A DNA stretch of 64,000 bases from positions 27,347,001 through 27,411,000 of the forward strand of contig OX344765.1 of NCBI GenBank assembly GCA_947034895.1, read 5' to 3'. The position numbers and the translations under genes are program-made. The DNA comes from Rhytidiadelphus loreus. Taxonomy: Eukaryota; Streptophyta; Bryopsida; Hypnales; Hylocomiaceae. The notes under the pieces were generated by a model, which searched no databases, was not told the DNA's origin, and was given only the letters and a program-made list of their open reading frames with translations. This document shows, one piece after another, positions 46,630 through 59,400 of the stretch (the stretch's first letter is position 1; every line of letters starts with the position of its first letter).

Positions 46630-46790
46630 TTAGGGTTTGTTTACACCAAATTCTTTTAGGGTTGGAGCCCCAAGGAAATGGAGTGTTTTGATTGGAACTT
46701 TGAGCTGGTACCATAGCTATCTTCCAATCAAAACACTCCATTTCCTTGGGCTCCACCCCCCAAAAAATTTAGTATAAATTCACAATTCCC
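46630..46790. mobile_element. Hairpin-forming MITE with 28-bp perfect stem
   Basis: Arms 46,670-46,697 and 46,722-46,749 are exact reverse complements (start CCAAGGAAATGGAGTGTTTT) with a 24-base loop. Weaker pairing continues outward (GGAGCC, AAATT). It interrupts the partial copy of duplication A; the sister copies lack it. Confidence 0.8.
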
Positions 46791-47050
46791 CACTCAATCG
46801 TATCCATATGCTTGCAACGGAAGACTATGGTTGCCTTGAGAGGCTTGATGTGAAGTTACCGAAGTGAACATTCACACAAGCCTCTCTCAGTTAACCATAG
46901 GCTCACAATGCAGGCAGCAATACATGTAGTTTGCGGCAGGCTCCTGAGGTCCGGTTCCGGCGCACATGAGAATTTTGACGATGTGGCCAATCTGCAGGAA
47001 GAACAAGCCAGGCAACAGCTGTTGGGGTGCATAAGTTAGTCCCTTGAGTG
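46791..47050. repeat. Segmental duplication A, partial copy (right piece)
   Basis: Third copy of the part at 30,150-30,480 and 47,270-47,600, with its own indels (for example loss of the TGGCTGCTGAATTC block). Confidence 0.75.
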
Positions 47051-47067
47051 GCTTCACCGATATATGA

Positions 47068-48217
47068 AAGACTAGAAATGAAATCCCCACAAATTCTTAA
47101 TATATGTAAAAAGACACCGAGTTAGTAGATTAGTGTCCTCACCTGAGCATGAATGCAGGAGTTTGAAGACTCGCAATGCACGTGGGTACGTTCCTCCGAG
47201 GAACCAGAGTTCGTACTTTCGGCACCTCACCAGCCAAATGCGGTCCATGAACTCGGAACATTAAATTCGCAATTCCCCACTCAATCGTAGCCATATGCTT
47301 GCAACGGAAGACTACGCTTGGCTGAGAGAGAGGTGATGTGAAGTTACCGAAGTGAACATTCACACAAGCCCTCTTTCAGCGAAACGCAGGCTCACAATGC
47401 AGGCAGCAATGTAGTTTGCGGCAGGCTACTGAGGCCTGGTCCAGACGTTCACATAAAGGGACTGGCTGCTGAATTCTTTGCTTCTTCTCTGCTCGGTCCC
47501 TAGTGCCACATGAGAATCTTGACAATGTGGCTAGTCTGCAGGAGGAACAAGCCAGGCAACAGCTGTTGGGGTCCATACGTCCATTGAGTGTCTTCACCGA
47601 TGTAAGGCAACTCTGCACAAGATCTAGAAAAGGCGGACAGACGAAAAAGGTGAAAAAAACAAAATAGAAAAAAGAGGCCCAAACTCAAAAACATTGCACA
47701 GAACCTTGAGCCTATAAGTAGGTGTTTTTTTCCAAGATTTCAAAATTGTATTGGGCTTCCTCGAAAAGGAGCTAGCCAATTCAGGAAACCTGATCACTGT
47801 CCTGAATTCAAAATTAACTCACTATCATTCATTTTTGCTTAGCGAAAGCTATCCAAAGATTCAGCACTCGCTGAGCCTTGGCAGAAATCTTACTTCGGTG
47901 CAAAAACTGCTATCCAATGCATGTACATTATACAAAGTAGTTAACATATATAAAATCGACAAAATTTGACTTAACTCGAGTTAATAATCCAACGAACTTG
48001 TCATCCTAAAACTTTCACAGTTGGAATGATCGATGATCAGTGCTGATTTAAGGTTGCATGTTCTCTATCTTAATTTCAGGGGCATCCGGGGTAAAGATAA
48101 AGTACTCCGTAACTGATAAGATTGCCAACACCACCACTGATAACTCGTCATGTAGACTGAGGGTCCCATTTAGCTGATCGTCACTTCTATTCGGGCTTCT
48201 ATCAATAAACTCGGGGG
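47068..48217. repeat. Segmental duplication A, copy 2
   Basis: Collinear with 29,930-31,106 at high identity. The minus frame 47,139-47,363 parallels 30,012-30,236 with several substitutions. The homology breaks right after AATAAACTCGGGGG. Confidence 0.85.
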
Positions 48218-48322
48218 TATCAAATAAAAAATTTCAAATAGAGACAGCCCCTCTTAGCGATTAAATTACGACAGTGAATCGTCCCTTCCACAATTTGAAG
48301 ACAACAGCACGAACCACAAAAA

Positions 48323-50135
48323 TGCAGTTGCTTGGGAAAAAGTAGAATTCGAAATCGAGCGTCGTCGCACCTCTAATTATGCATCTCTCACGGTCGCCAT
48401 TGTAACATTGTTGTCTGCAATTGTGCAAAGCAGTGTTTTGTAGCAGTAGTCGAAACTCTTGTTGGAGTCCCCACGCGGTTGCTTACAACCGTATGCGTAT
48501 GGTTGTCCAAGAGAGGTTGTGTGAAATGAAATTCAATCGCAAATCTCTCGTTGGATCAACCATACGGTTAGTGTAGACCGCAGGACATCGAATTCTTCAC
48601 CAAGTGCTCCCCGAGAGACATCCAAAAAATTCCATGGATTGGACCCAATCCCGTAGGTGGTGCCCGTATTGCAACTATGGAATTTCAGAGCCGGAGAATA
48701 GAATAATGGACTCTATTGGACTTACCGATCTAGTGCTAAACATTGTACGTTTCTGGCAATGTAACGACTTAACAGCCTTCCGAGCTACGGTCGAGTGCTC
48801 AGGACTGTCCCAAACTTCCAAACTTCAAACTTCTCAGTCATATGCATAGTAGTCTTGTTTCTTAATTTGATTCTGTCAACACCCGGTCGATACAAGATGC
48901 AAGAGACTAGGACGCATATACAATATATATAGACCTAGGCACTACCACACAAACCTAGAGAAAATCTGAGCTCGATCAACAGTAGGTCGCCGAAACGAGC
49001 TTGAAGCGGGACCTGTATTCGTCCTGGCTTCACGATTTTTACGCGAGCAATTATACCCTATCTCCGCCCTGTGCAGCTCTCACATGGCTCGTACTTTCTT
49101 CAGCTGTCCTGAGAGGGACCTCTTGTCCCATGCCCATAGCCACATGTCGCCTTCGGCGAAAAGTAACTAAGAAATTTCGAGGCCGAATGATTTTGAAAAT
49201 TAACAAGTCACCTTCCCAAATCCAAGGAAAACTAATTGTAAAAATTAGTCAAAATATTGGAAAAGTCAAAATACTATAAATACAATTTGATGCCAACACA
49301 TGTTCACTACATAATGGGTGGAGAGGTTGCCCCTACCATTGTCTTCCACAAAATTTCAAGTCGTAGTTGGTCCTCTCAACCGCCATTTTAATGGAATATC
49401 GCCATTTTAATGAAATTACCTATCAAAATGCAGGAATTGTGTTCAATGTAGAACTTTAGACCTCATTTTGGCATAGTAGAATAACTTTTCTCAAGAAATT
49501 TTGAACTTAGAAAAGTTGGTAAATCAAGAGAAGTTTCATCTCTGAAAACCAGGTTTTGATTTTGAGCCTTCAAAAAAAAGTTATGGACTAAATTCAAAGA
49601 GAATGTTTGAAAACGTCAAAGAAAATGTTCTTCCCAACTTCTCTTTCAATTTTGTCCCTAACTATTGATTGGAGGCTTGAAATCTCAAACAAATTTATGG
49701 AGATGAAATTTAGATTGGTTTCTCAATTTTTCTTAGTCCAAATTTTTTTGGAAAAAGTTATTCTACTATGCCAAACTAAAATCTCGGAAATTCTATATTA
49801 AACACAAGCCTTGCTTTTGACTTAAATAGGTATAAGTGGTTGAGGTTCTACTAATCCTAATTTACATATTCCACATGGGTTGTTTTACCTACTAATACTA
49901 ATACTACTATTTGTATAAAGAGATTGTTTGTACAATTTGATTCACTCATAACAAAAGGGGCATTGCAAGATACATTGTTGTCTCAATAAGAGTAGCTCTT
50001 TTGTCATTTGCTATAACTTTTCAAGCACTAGTCCAATGAACATGAAATTTCTATTGAACATGTTTAACTTGATGGTCATCAAATCCCTTATTTTTTAGAA
50101 ATAAAAAAAAATCATTTTATATTTAAAAATCATTT
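48323..50135. repeat. Segmental duplication B, copy 2
   Basis: Collinear with 1-1035 and 1748-2700. It lacks the AGGTAG MITE and most of the octamer array, and contains MITE-derived sequence at about 49,385-49,428. Only ~105 bp separates it from duplication A copy 2, suggesting A and B were once one unit. Confidence 0.85.
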
Positions 50136-50403
50136 TTGTTGAACGGCTCAGGCAGGGTTGTTCGCTGCGACAGCGCGACAGACAGACGTCGCGCGACGTC
50201 TAGTAGAGCTCGCGCGACGTCACGAAAAGTCAAATTTACCTTTGACTTTATATAAAATTACCCCCCTCCAGCTGGATGCCGTGTGACATCTACATGGCAA
50301 ACTCAAGGGGCGCATACGGGTACTAAGCGACTGCATGTAGGGGCGACTAGAGGTAGGGGCGACTGGAGGTAGGGGCGACCTCTTGTAGGAGTGATTTGTA
50401 GTG
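50136..50403. other. GC-rich insert with palindrome and GGGGCGAC repeats
   Basis: It replaces the expected continuation of duplication B. It contains a perfect 16-bp palindrome GACGTCGCGCGACGTC (50,185-50,200), a repeat of GCGCGACGTC at 50,212, a TATATAAAA at about 50,250, and three 16-bp units GTAGGGGCGACTNGAG from 50,337. Resembles an LTR or promoter piece, but no retroelement coding region is attached. Confidence 0.5.
50337..50384. repeat. 16-bp tandem repeat, three units plus a decayed fourth
   Basis: Units at 50,337, 50,353 and 50,369 share GTAGGGGCGAC; a fourth (50,385) is diverged. GGGGCGAC also occurs in the minus strand of the satellite monomer. Confidence 0.85.
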
Positions 50404-51281
50404 CAATTCAAAACTGCCACTTCTGCTGCAGTCATCCAAGAAAATAGAAAAAATATTTTTTGGAGAATCTAACCGTAAGATCTTGTACTTAAGTTGTCTA
50501 AGATCATGTGGTAAAAATTTCATAAAGTTTGGCCATATAGATTGGAAGATATTAGCATTCAAAGTTGGAAAAAAAAAATTGAACTTTGGCTTGCAATTTC
50601 AGATGACTTTGACCACCATTTGTGGAAAAAAATTGCACTATAAACTCTAAATTTTAAAAAATTATGTTGAAAAATTGAATTGAAAGTTTAAGCAAAAAAT
50701 TTCAATAGAAACACACTTGATTTTCATTCTTTAAGAAATTGTTGAATAGAAGTTGGTCTATGATTGAATGAAAAACTAAATTGTTAATAGCTCTAAGTTG
50801 GAATTGAAACACAATAAGCACAATGGTGAGATTGTTCTAGTAGACAAACTTAACTATATTAAACAATTTTCAAAAAAATTGTATAAATTGCATTCAAAAA
50901 TATATCATATAAGATGTTTTTTCAAAAAATTGTTTAGATTGTCTAAAAGATAAGATTGTCCATAATTTTTTCATTGCTAGTCCAAATGGAATGAATCAAA
51001 GCTTCACATGTAGACAAAAATATAATATTTGAGGAAAAAAAATTTAATATTAATTGACTTATTGTAATTTTTTTGTTGCTTGCTGACCTCTATTTTCAGC
51101 TTAGGGTGGCATAAATTTTGCTTTTGGACACCAATTGAAGAAAAATTTATATTCTTACAAAGATGATGTACTCTTCTATCCTCCAAAAAAGTTCAAAAAA
51201 TGAAAATGAAAATTGAGACTATATGCACCTACTTGAACTCTATAAAGTCCTTCAAAAGGACTCAAGTTGGTCCTTTAGGGG
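50404..51281. repeat. Left-truncated TTAA element
   Basis: Collinear with 8,880-10,213 minus its nested MITE. The right end CTTTAGGGG and TTAA (51,282-51,285) is intact; the left end is cut at the GC-rich insert. Confidence 0.75.
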
Positions 51282-51285
51282 TTAA

Positions 51286-51589
51286 AACTCAACTTTATTT
51301 TTGTACACTTTTACACACATTAGTTTAGAAGCAAATAAATTAAAATACATTGTTTGGAAAAAATTACAAAATATTTGCACAAAAGAATTCAAATTCAAGA
51401 TTCAATACATAGACCTTGGCACCTAGCGTTTTGAATATTTAATATTTTTTCTAAATGGCACATCATATAAAAAGTGGTTAATATATTTACTTTCCTTTTC
51501 AAAATTTAGAAGCATGAAATGTGACCTATGTTTTTATTTGTACTAACATAATAACAAAATACCCTATTACAAAACATCAATGCGATAAA
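51286..51589. other. AT-rich spacer
   Basis: Nothing recognised. Confidence 0.4.
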
Positions 51590-51935
51590 CAACTTCAGGG
51601 GCTTTATCAACTATGAGTAGCTTTACCACCTATCTACATATTAGTTGCTTCTTTGAATCAGGTTCAATGACTATACCCAACTTCCTCACAAAGTACCTCA
51701 TTACTAATGTGTTTTCAAATATTCCATTGTCATATTTGAATAGTTGCGTGCATTAGTGTCTCAATAGTAGCACCAGCGGCCTTACTATAGGTAACTAAAA
51801 TCAAAAGAGTCCTTTTATTAATGACCACATCGTCAAATATTTGTTTCTACTAAGGATCTCTCATTAAAAAGCGAATAATACCTCTCCTCACTTATCTGTG
51901 ACCAACTTTGAATTAGAAGCACATGTCATTATGTC
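51590..51935 (-). pseudogene. Decayed coding sequence abutting the satellite
   Basis: On the minus strand, one frame reads SLFNERSLVETNIFDDVVI and continues with KRTLLILVTYSKAAGATIET. After a frameshift another reads DNGIFENTLVMRYFVRKLG and, beyond a stop, VVKLLIVDKAPEVVYRIDV. The protein-like composition across two frames indicates an old gene or transposase C-terminus. I do not recognise the family. The first satellite monomer starts about 30 bp away. Confidence 0.4.
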
Positions 51936-52289
51936 ACCATATGCTTAGTGATGTCAATTTTAGATGCCCCTAGAAACCCCCAAATGGCCCAAATTTGCCA
52001 ATTTTTGGACAAAAGGAAGGCCATTCTTTCCACCTCCACCCGCGGTCGCCCCATACACAAGGTCGCCCTTAAGCACTCGCCCTGACCCATGTTCTCCTCC
52101 ATGAGAGGTCGCCAAAAACTCGAAGTCGCCCCTAGAAACCCCAAACGGCCCAAATTTGCCAATTTTTGGACAAAAAGAAGGCCATTCTTTCCACCTCCAC
52201 CCGCACTCGCCCCTTACCCGAGGTCGCCCTTAAGCAATCGCCCTGACCCGCATTCTCCTCCATGAGAGGTCGCCCGAGACCCGAAGTCG

Positions 52290-55200
52290 CCCCTAGAAAC
52301 CCCAAACGGCCCAAATTTGCCAATTTTTGGACAAAACGAGGGCCATTCTCTCCACCTCCACCCGCGGTCGCCCCTTACCCGAAGTCGCCCTTAAGCACTT
52401 GCCCTGACCCGCGTTCTCCTCCATGAGAGGTCGCTCAAGACCCGAAGTCGCCCCTAGAAACCCCCAAATGGCCCAAATTTGCCAATTTTTGGACAAAACG
52501 AGGGCCATTCTCTCCACCTCCACCCGCGGTCGCCCCTCACCCGAGGTCGCCCTTAAGCAATCGCCCTGACCCGCGTTCTCCTCCATGAGAGGTCCCTCAA
52601 GACCCGAAGTCGCCCCTAGAAACCCCCAAACGGCCCAAATTTGCCAATTTTTGGACAAAACGAGGGCCATTCTCTCCACCTCCACCCGCGGTCGCCCCTT
52701 ACCCGAGGTCGCCCTTAAGCACTCGCCCTGACCCGCATTCTCCTCCATGAGAGGTCGCCCGAGACCCGAAGTCGTCCCTAGAAACCCGCAAACGACCCAA
52801 ATTTGCCAATTTTTGGACAAAAGGAGGGCCATTCTCTCCACCTCCACCCGCGGTCGCCCCTTACCCAAGGTTGCCCTTAAGCACTCGCCCTGACCCGCAT
52901 TCTCCTCCATGAGAGGTCGCCCGAGACCCGAAGTCGCCCCTAGAAACCCGCAAACGACCCAAATTTGCCAATTTTTGGACAAAAGGAGGGCCATTCTCTC
53001 CACCTCCACCCGCGGTCGCCCCTCACCCGAGGTCGCCCTTAAGCAATCGCCCTGACCCGCGTTCTCCTCCATGAGAGGTCGCTCAAGACCCGAAGTCGCC
53101 CCTAGAAACCCCCAAACGGCCCAAATTTGGCAATTTTTGGACAAAAAGAAGGCCATTCTCTCCACCTCCACCCGCGGTCGCCCCTTACCCGAAGTCGCCC
53201 TTAAGCAATCGCCCTGACCCGCGTTCTCCTCCATGAGAGGTCGCCCAAGACCCGAAGTCACCCCTAGAAACCCCCAAACGGCCCAAATTTGCCAATTTTT
53301 GGACAAAACGAGGCCATTCTCTCCACCTCCACCCGCGGTCGCCCCTCACCCGAGGTCGCCCTTAAGCACTCGCCCTGACCCGCATTCTCCTCCATGAGAG
53401 GTCGCCCAAGACCCGAAGTCGCCCCTAGAAACCCCAAACGGCCCAAATTTGGCAATTTTTGGACACAAAAAAGGCCATTCTTCCCACCTCCACCCGCGGT
53501 CGCCCCTTACCCGAGGTCGCCCTTAAGCACTGGCCCTGACCCGCATTCTCCTCCATGAGAGGTCGCCCGAGACCCGAAGTCGCCCCTAGAAACCCCCAAA
53601 CGGCCCAAATTTGCCAATTTTTGGACAAAAGGAGGGCCATTCTCTCCACCTCCACCCGCGGTCGCCCCTTACCCGAGGTCGCCCTTAAGCACTCGCCCTG
53701 ACCCGCATTCTCCTCCATGAGAGGTCGCCCAAGACCCGAAGTCGCCTCTAGAAACCCCCAAACGGCCCAAATTTGCCAATTTTTGGACAAAAAGAAGGCC
53801 ATTCTTTCCACCTCCACCCGCACTCGCCCCTTACCCGAGGTCGCCCTTAAGCAATCGCCCTGACCCGCATTCTCCTCCATGAGAGGTCGCCCGAGACCCG
53901 AAGTCGCCCCTAGAAACCCCAAACGGCCCAAATTTGCCAATTTTTAGACAAAACGAGGGCCATTCTCTCCACCTCCACCCGCGGTCGCCCCTCACCCGAG
54001 GTCGCCCTTAAGCACTCGCCCTGACCCGCATTCTCCTCCATGAGAGGTCGCCCAAGACCCGAAGTCGCCCCTAGAAACCCCAAACGGCCCAAATTTGCCA
54101 ATTTTTGGACAAAAAGAAGGCCATTCTTTCCACCTCCACCCGCACTCGCCCCTTACCCGAGGTCGCCCTTAAGCACTCGCCCTGACCCGCATTCTCCTCC
54201 ATGAGAGGTCGCCCGAGACCCGAAGTCGCCCCTAGAAACCCCAAACGGCCCAAATTTGCCAATTTTTGGACAAAACGAGGGCCATTCTCTCCACCTCCAC
54301 CCGCGGTCGCCCCTTACCCGAGGTCGCCCTTAAGCACTCGCCCTAACCCGCGTTCTCCTCCATGAGAGGTCGCCCAAGACCCGAAGTCACCCCTAGAAAC
54401 CCCCAAACGGCCCAAATTTGCTAATTTTTGGACAAAACGAGGCCATTCTCTCCACCTCCACCCGCGGTCGCCCCTCACCCGAGGTCGCCCTTAAGCACTC
54501 GCCCTGACCCGCATTCTCCTCCATGAGAGGTCGCTCAAGACCCGAAGTCGCCCCTAGAAACCCCAAACGGCCCAAATTTGCCAATTTTTGGACAAAAAGA
54601 AGGCCATTCTTCCCACCTCCACCCGCGGTCGCCCCTTACCCGAGGTCGCCCTTAAGCACTGGCCCTAACCCGCATTCTCCTCCATGAGAGGTCGCCCGAG
54701 ACCCGAAGTCGCCCCTAGAAACCCCAAACGGCCCAAATTTGGCAATTTTTGGACAAAAAGAAGGCCATTCTTCCCACCTCCACCCGCGGTCGCCCCTTAC
54801 CCGAGGTCGCCCTTAAGCACTGGCCCTAACCCGCATTCTCCTCCATGAGAGGTCGCCCAGGACCCGAAGTCGCCCCTAGAAACCCCAAACGGCCCAAATT
54901 TGGCAATTTTTGGACAAAAAGAAGGCCATTCTTCCCACCTCCACCCGCAGTCGCCCCTTACCCGAGGTCGCCCTTAAGCACTGGCCCTAACCCGCATTCT
55001 CCTCCATGAGAGGTCGCCCGAGACCCGAAGTCGCCCCTAGAAACCCCCAAACGGCCCAAATTTGCCAATTTTTGGACAAAAGGAGGGCCATTCTCTCCAC
55101 CTCCACCCGCGGTCGCCCCTCACCCGAGGTCGCCCTTAAGCACTCGCCCTGACCCGCATTCTCCTCCATGAGAGGTCGCCCAAGACCCGAAGTTGCCCCT

Positions 55201-56485
55201 AGAAACCCCAAACGGCCCAAATTTGCCAATTTTTGGACAAAAAGAAGGCCATTCTTTCCACCTCCACCCGCACTCGCCCCTTACCCGAGGTCGCCCTTAA
55301 GCACTCGCCCTGACCCGCATTCTCCTCCATGAGAGGTCGCCCGAGACCCGAAGTCGCCCCTAGAAACCCCAAACGGCCCAAATTTGCCAATTTTTGGACA
55401 AAACGAGGGCCATTCTCTCCACCTCCACCCGCGGTCGCCCCTCACCCGAGGTCGCCCTTAAGCACTCGCCCTGACCCGCATTCTCCTCCATGAGAGGTCG
55501 CCCAAGACCCGAAGTCGCCCCTAGAAACCCCAAACGGCCCAAATTTGCCAATTTTTGGACAAAAAGAAGGCCATTCTTCCCACCTCCACCTGCGGTCGCC
55601 CCTTACCCGAGGTCGCCCTTAAGCACTGGCCCTAACCCGCATTCTCCTCCATGAGAGGTCGCCCGAGACCCGAAGTCGCCCCTAGAAACCCCAAACGGCC
55701 CAAATTTGGCAATTTTTGGACAAAAAGAAGGCCATTCTTCCCACCTCCACCCGCGGTCGCCCCTCACCCGAGGTCGCCCTTAAGCACTGGCCCTAACCCG
55801 CATTCTCCTCCATGAGAGGTCGCCCAAGACCCGAAGTCGCCCCTAGAAACCCCAAACGGCCCAAATTTGCCAATTTTTGGACAAAAAGAAGGCCATTCTT
55901 CCCACCTCCACCCGCGGTCGCCCCTTACCCGAGGTCGCCCTTAAGCACTGGCCCTAACCCGCATTCTCCTCCATGAGAGGTCGCCCGAGACCCGAAGTCG
56001 CCCCTAGAAACCCCCAAACGGCCCAAATTTGCCAATTTTTGGACAAAAGGAGGGCCATTCTCTCCACCTCCACCCGCGGTCGCCCCTCACCCGAGGTCGC
56101 CCTTAAGCACTCGCCCTGACCCGCATTCTCCTCCATGAGAGGTCGCCCAAGACCCGAAGTCGCCCCTAGAAACCCCAAACGGCCCAAATCTGCCAATTTT
56201 TGGACAAAAAGAAGGCCATTCTTTCCACCTCCACCCGCACTCGCCCCGTACCCGAGGTCGCCCTTAAGCAATCGCCCTGACCCGCATTCTCCTCCATGAG
56301 AGGTCACCCAAGACCCGAAGTCGCCCCTAGAAACCCCAAACGGCCCAAATTTGCCAATTTTTGGACAAAAGGAGGGCCATTCTCTCCACCTCCACCCGCG
56401 GTCGCCCCTTACCGGAAGTCGCCCTTAAGCACTCGCCCTGACCCGCATTCTCCTCCATGAGAGGTCGCCCGAGACCCGAAGTCGC
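52290..56485. repeat. Satellite 26-monomer block, copy 1
   Basis: Matches the next block at a constant 4,195-bp offset with only scattered substitutions; diagnostic one-base indels recur at the same offset (for example the ACGAGGCCATT variant at 53,307 and 57,502). Confidence 0.9.
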
Positions 56486-59400
56486 CCCTAGAAACCCCAA
56501 ACGGCCCAAATTTGCCAATTTTTGGACAAAACGAGGGCCATTCTCTCCACCTCCACCCGCGGTCGCCCCTTACCCGAAGTCGCCCTTAAGCACTTGCCCT
56601 GACCCGCGTTCTCCTCCATGAGAGGTCGCTCAAGACCCGAAGTCGCCCCTAGAAACCCCCAAATGGCCCAAATTTGCCAATTTTTGGACAAAACGAGGGC
56701 CATTCTCTCCACCTCCACCCGCGGTCGCCCCTCACCCGAGGTCGCCCTTAAGCAATCGCCCTGACCCGCGTTCTCCTCCATGAGAGGTCCCTCAAGACCC
56801 GAAGTCGCCCCTAGAAACCCCCAAACGGCCCAAATTTGCCAATTTTTGGACAAAACGAGGGCCATTCTCTCCACCTCCACCCGCGGTCGCCCCTTACCCG
56901 AGGTCGCCCTTAAGCACTCGCCCTGACCCGCATTCTCCTCCATGAGAGGTCGCCCGAGACCCGAAGTCGTCCCTAGAAACCCGCAAACGACCCAAATTTG
57001 CCAATTTTTGGACAAAAGGAGGGCCATTCTCTCCACCTCCACCCGCGGTCGCCCCTTACCCAAGGTTGCCCTTAAGCACTCGCCCTGACCCGCATTCTCC
57101 TCCATGAGAGGTCGCCCGAGACCCGAAGTCGCCCCTAGAAACCCGCAAACGACCCAAATTTGCCAATTTTTGGACAAAAGGAGGGCCATTCTCTCCACCT
57201 CCACCCGCGGTCGCCCCTCACCCGAGGTCGCCCTTAAGCAATCGCCCTGACCCGCGTTCTCCTCCATGAGAGGTCGCTCAAGACCCGAAGTCGCCCCTAG
57301 AAACCCCCAAACGGCCCAAATTTGGCAATTTTTGGACAAAAAGAAGGCCATTCTCTCCACCTCCACCCGCGGTCGCCCCTTACCCGAAGTCGCCCTTAAG
57401 CAATCGCCCTGACCCGCGTTCTCCTCCATGAGAGGTCGCCCAAGACCCGAAGTCACCCCTAGAAACCCCCAAACGGCCCAAATTTGCCAATTTTTGGACA
57501 AAACGAGGCCATTCTCTCCACCTCCACCCGCGGTCGCCCCTCACCCGAGGTCGCCCTTAAGCACTCGCCCTGACCCGCATTCTCCTCCATGAGAGGTCGC
57601 CCAAGACCCGAAGTCGCCCCTAGAAACCCCAAACGGCCCAAATTTGGCAATTTTTGGACACAAAAAAGGCCATTCTTCCCACCTCCACCCGCGGTCGCCC
57701 CTTACCCGAGGTCGCCCTTAAGCACTGGCCCTGACCCGCATTCTCCTCCATGAGAGGTCGCCCGAGACCCGAAGTCGCCCCTAGAAACCCCCAAACGGCC
57801 CAAATTTGCCAATTTTTGGACAAAAGGAGGGCCATTCTCTCCACCTCCACCCGCGGTCGCCCCTCACCCGAGGTCGCCCTTAAGCACTCGCCCTGACCCG
57901 CATTCTCCTCCATGAGAGGTCGCCCAAGACCCGAAGTCGCCCCTAGAAACCCCCAAACGGCCCAAATTTGCCAATTTTTGGACAAAAAGAAGGCCATTCT
58001 TTCCACCTCCACCCGCACTCGCCCCTTACCCGAGGTCGCCCTTAAGCAATCGCCCTGACCCGCATTCTCCTCCATGAGAGGTCGCCCGAGACCCGAAGTC
58101 GCCCCTAGAAACCCCAAACGGCCCAAATTTGCCAATTTTTAGACAAAACGAGGGCCATTCTCTCCACCTCCACCCGCGGTCGCCCCTCACCCGAGGTCGC
58201 CCTTAAGCACTCGCCCTGACCCGCATTCTCCTCCATGAGAGGTCGCCCAAGACCCGAAGTCGCCCCTAGAAACCCCAAACGGCCCAAATTTGCCAATTTT
58301 TGGACAAAAAGAAGGCCATTCTTTCCACCTCCACCCGCACTCGCCCCTTACCCGAGGTCGCCCTTAAGCACTCGCCCTGACCCGCATTCTCCTCCATGAG
58401 AGGTCGCCCGAGACCCGAAGTCGCCCCTAGAAACCCCAAACGGCCCAAATTTGCCAATTTTTGGACAAAACGAGGGCCATTCTCTCCACCTCCACCCGCG
58501 GTCGCCCCTTACCCGAGGTCGCCCTTAAGCACTCGCCCTGACCCGCGTTCTCCTCCATGAGAGGTCGCCCAAGACCCGAAGTCACCCCTAGAAACCCCCA
58601 AACGGCCCAAATTTGCTAATTTTTGGACAAAACGAGGCCATTCTCTCCACCTCCACCCGCGGTCGCCCCTCACCCGAGGTCGCCCTTAAGCACTCGCCCT
58701 GACCCGCATTCTCCTCCATGAGAGGTCGCCCAAGACCCGAAGTCGCCCCTAGAAACCCCAAACGGCCCAAATTTGGCAATTTTTGGACAAAAAGAAGGCC
58801 ATTCTTCCCACCTCCACCCGCGGTCGCCCCTTACCCGAGGTCGCCCTTAAGCACTGGCCCTAACCCGCATTCTCCTCCATGAGAGGTCGCCCGAGACCCG
58901 AAGTCGCCCCTAGAAACCCCAAACGGCCCAAATTTGCCAATTTTTGGACAAAAAGAAGGCCATTCTTCCCACCTCCACCCGCGGTCGCCCCTTACCCGAG
59001 GTCGCCCTTAAGCACTGGCCCTAACCCGCATTCTCCTCCATGAGAGGTCGCCCAGGACCCGAAGTCGCCCCTAGAAACCCCAAACGGCCCAAATTTGGCA
59101 ATTTTTGGACAAAAAGAAGGCCATTCTTCCCACCTCCACCCGCAGTCGCCCCTTACCCGAGGTCGCCCTTAAGCACTGGCCCTAACCCGCATTCTCCTCC
59201 ATGAGAGGTCGCCCGAGACCCGAAGTCGCCCCTAGAAACCCCCAAACGGCCCAAATTTGCCAATTTTTGGACAAAAGGAGGGCCATTCTCTCCACCTCCA
59301 CCCGCGGTCGCCCCTCACCCGAGGTCGCCCTTAAGCACTCGCCCTGACCCGCATTCTCCTCCATGAGAGGTCGCCCAAGACCCGAAGTTGCCCCTAGAAA

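Noticed and set aside
52293..53306. 337-residue open frame (and an identical one at 56,488-57,501) as a repeat protein gene
   Set aside because: It exists only because several consecutive monomers are 162 bp; neighbours of 160-161 bp shift frame. The rate of single-base indels across the array shows no protein constraint.
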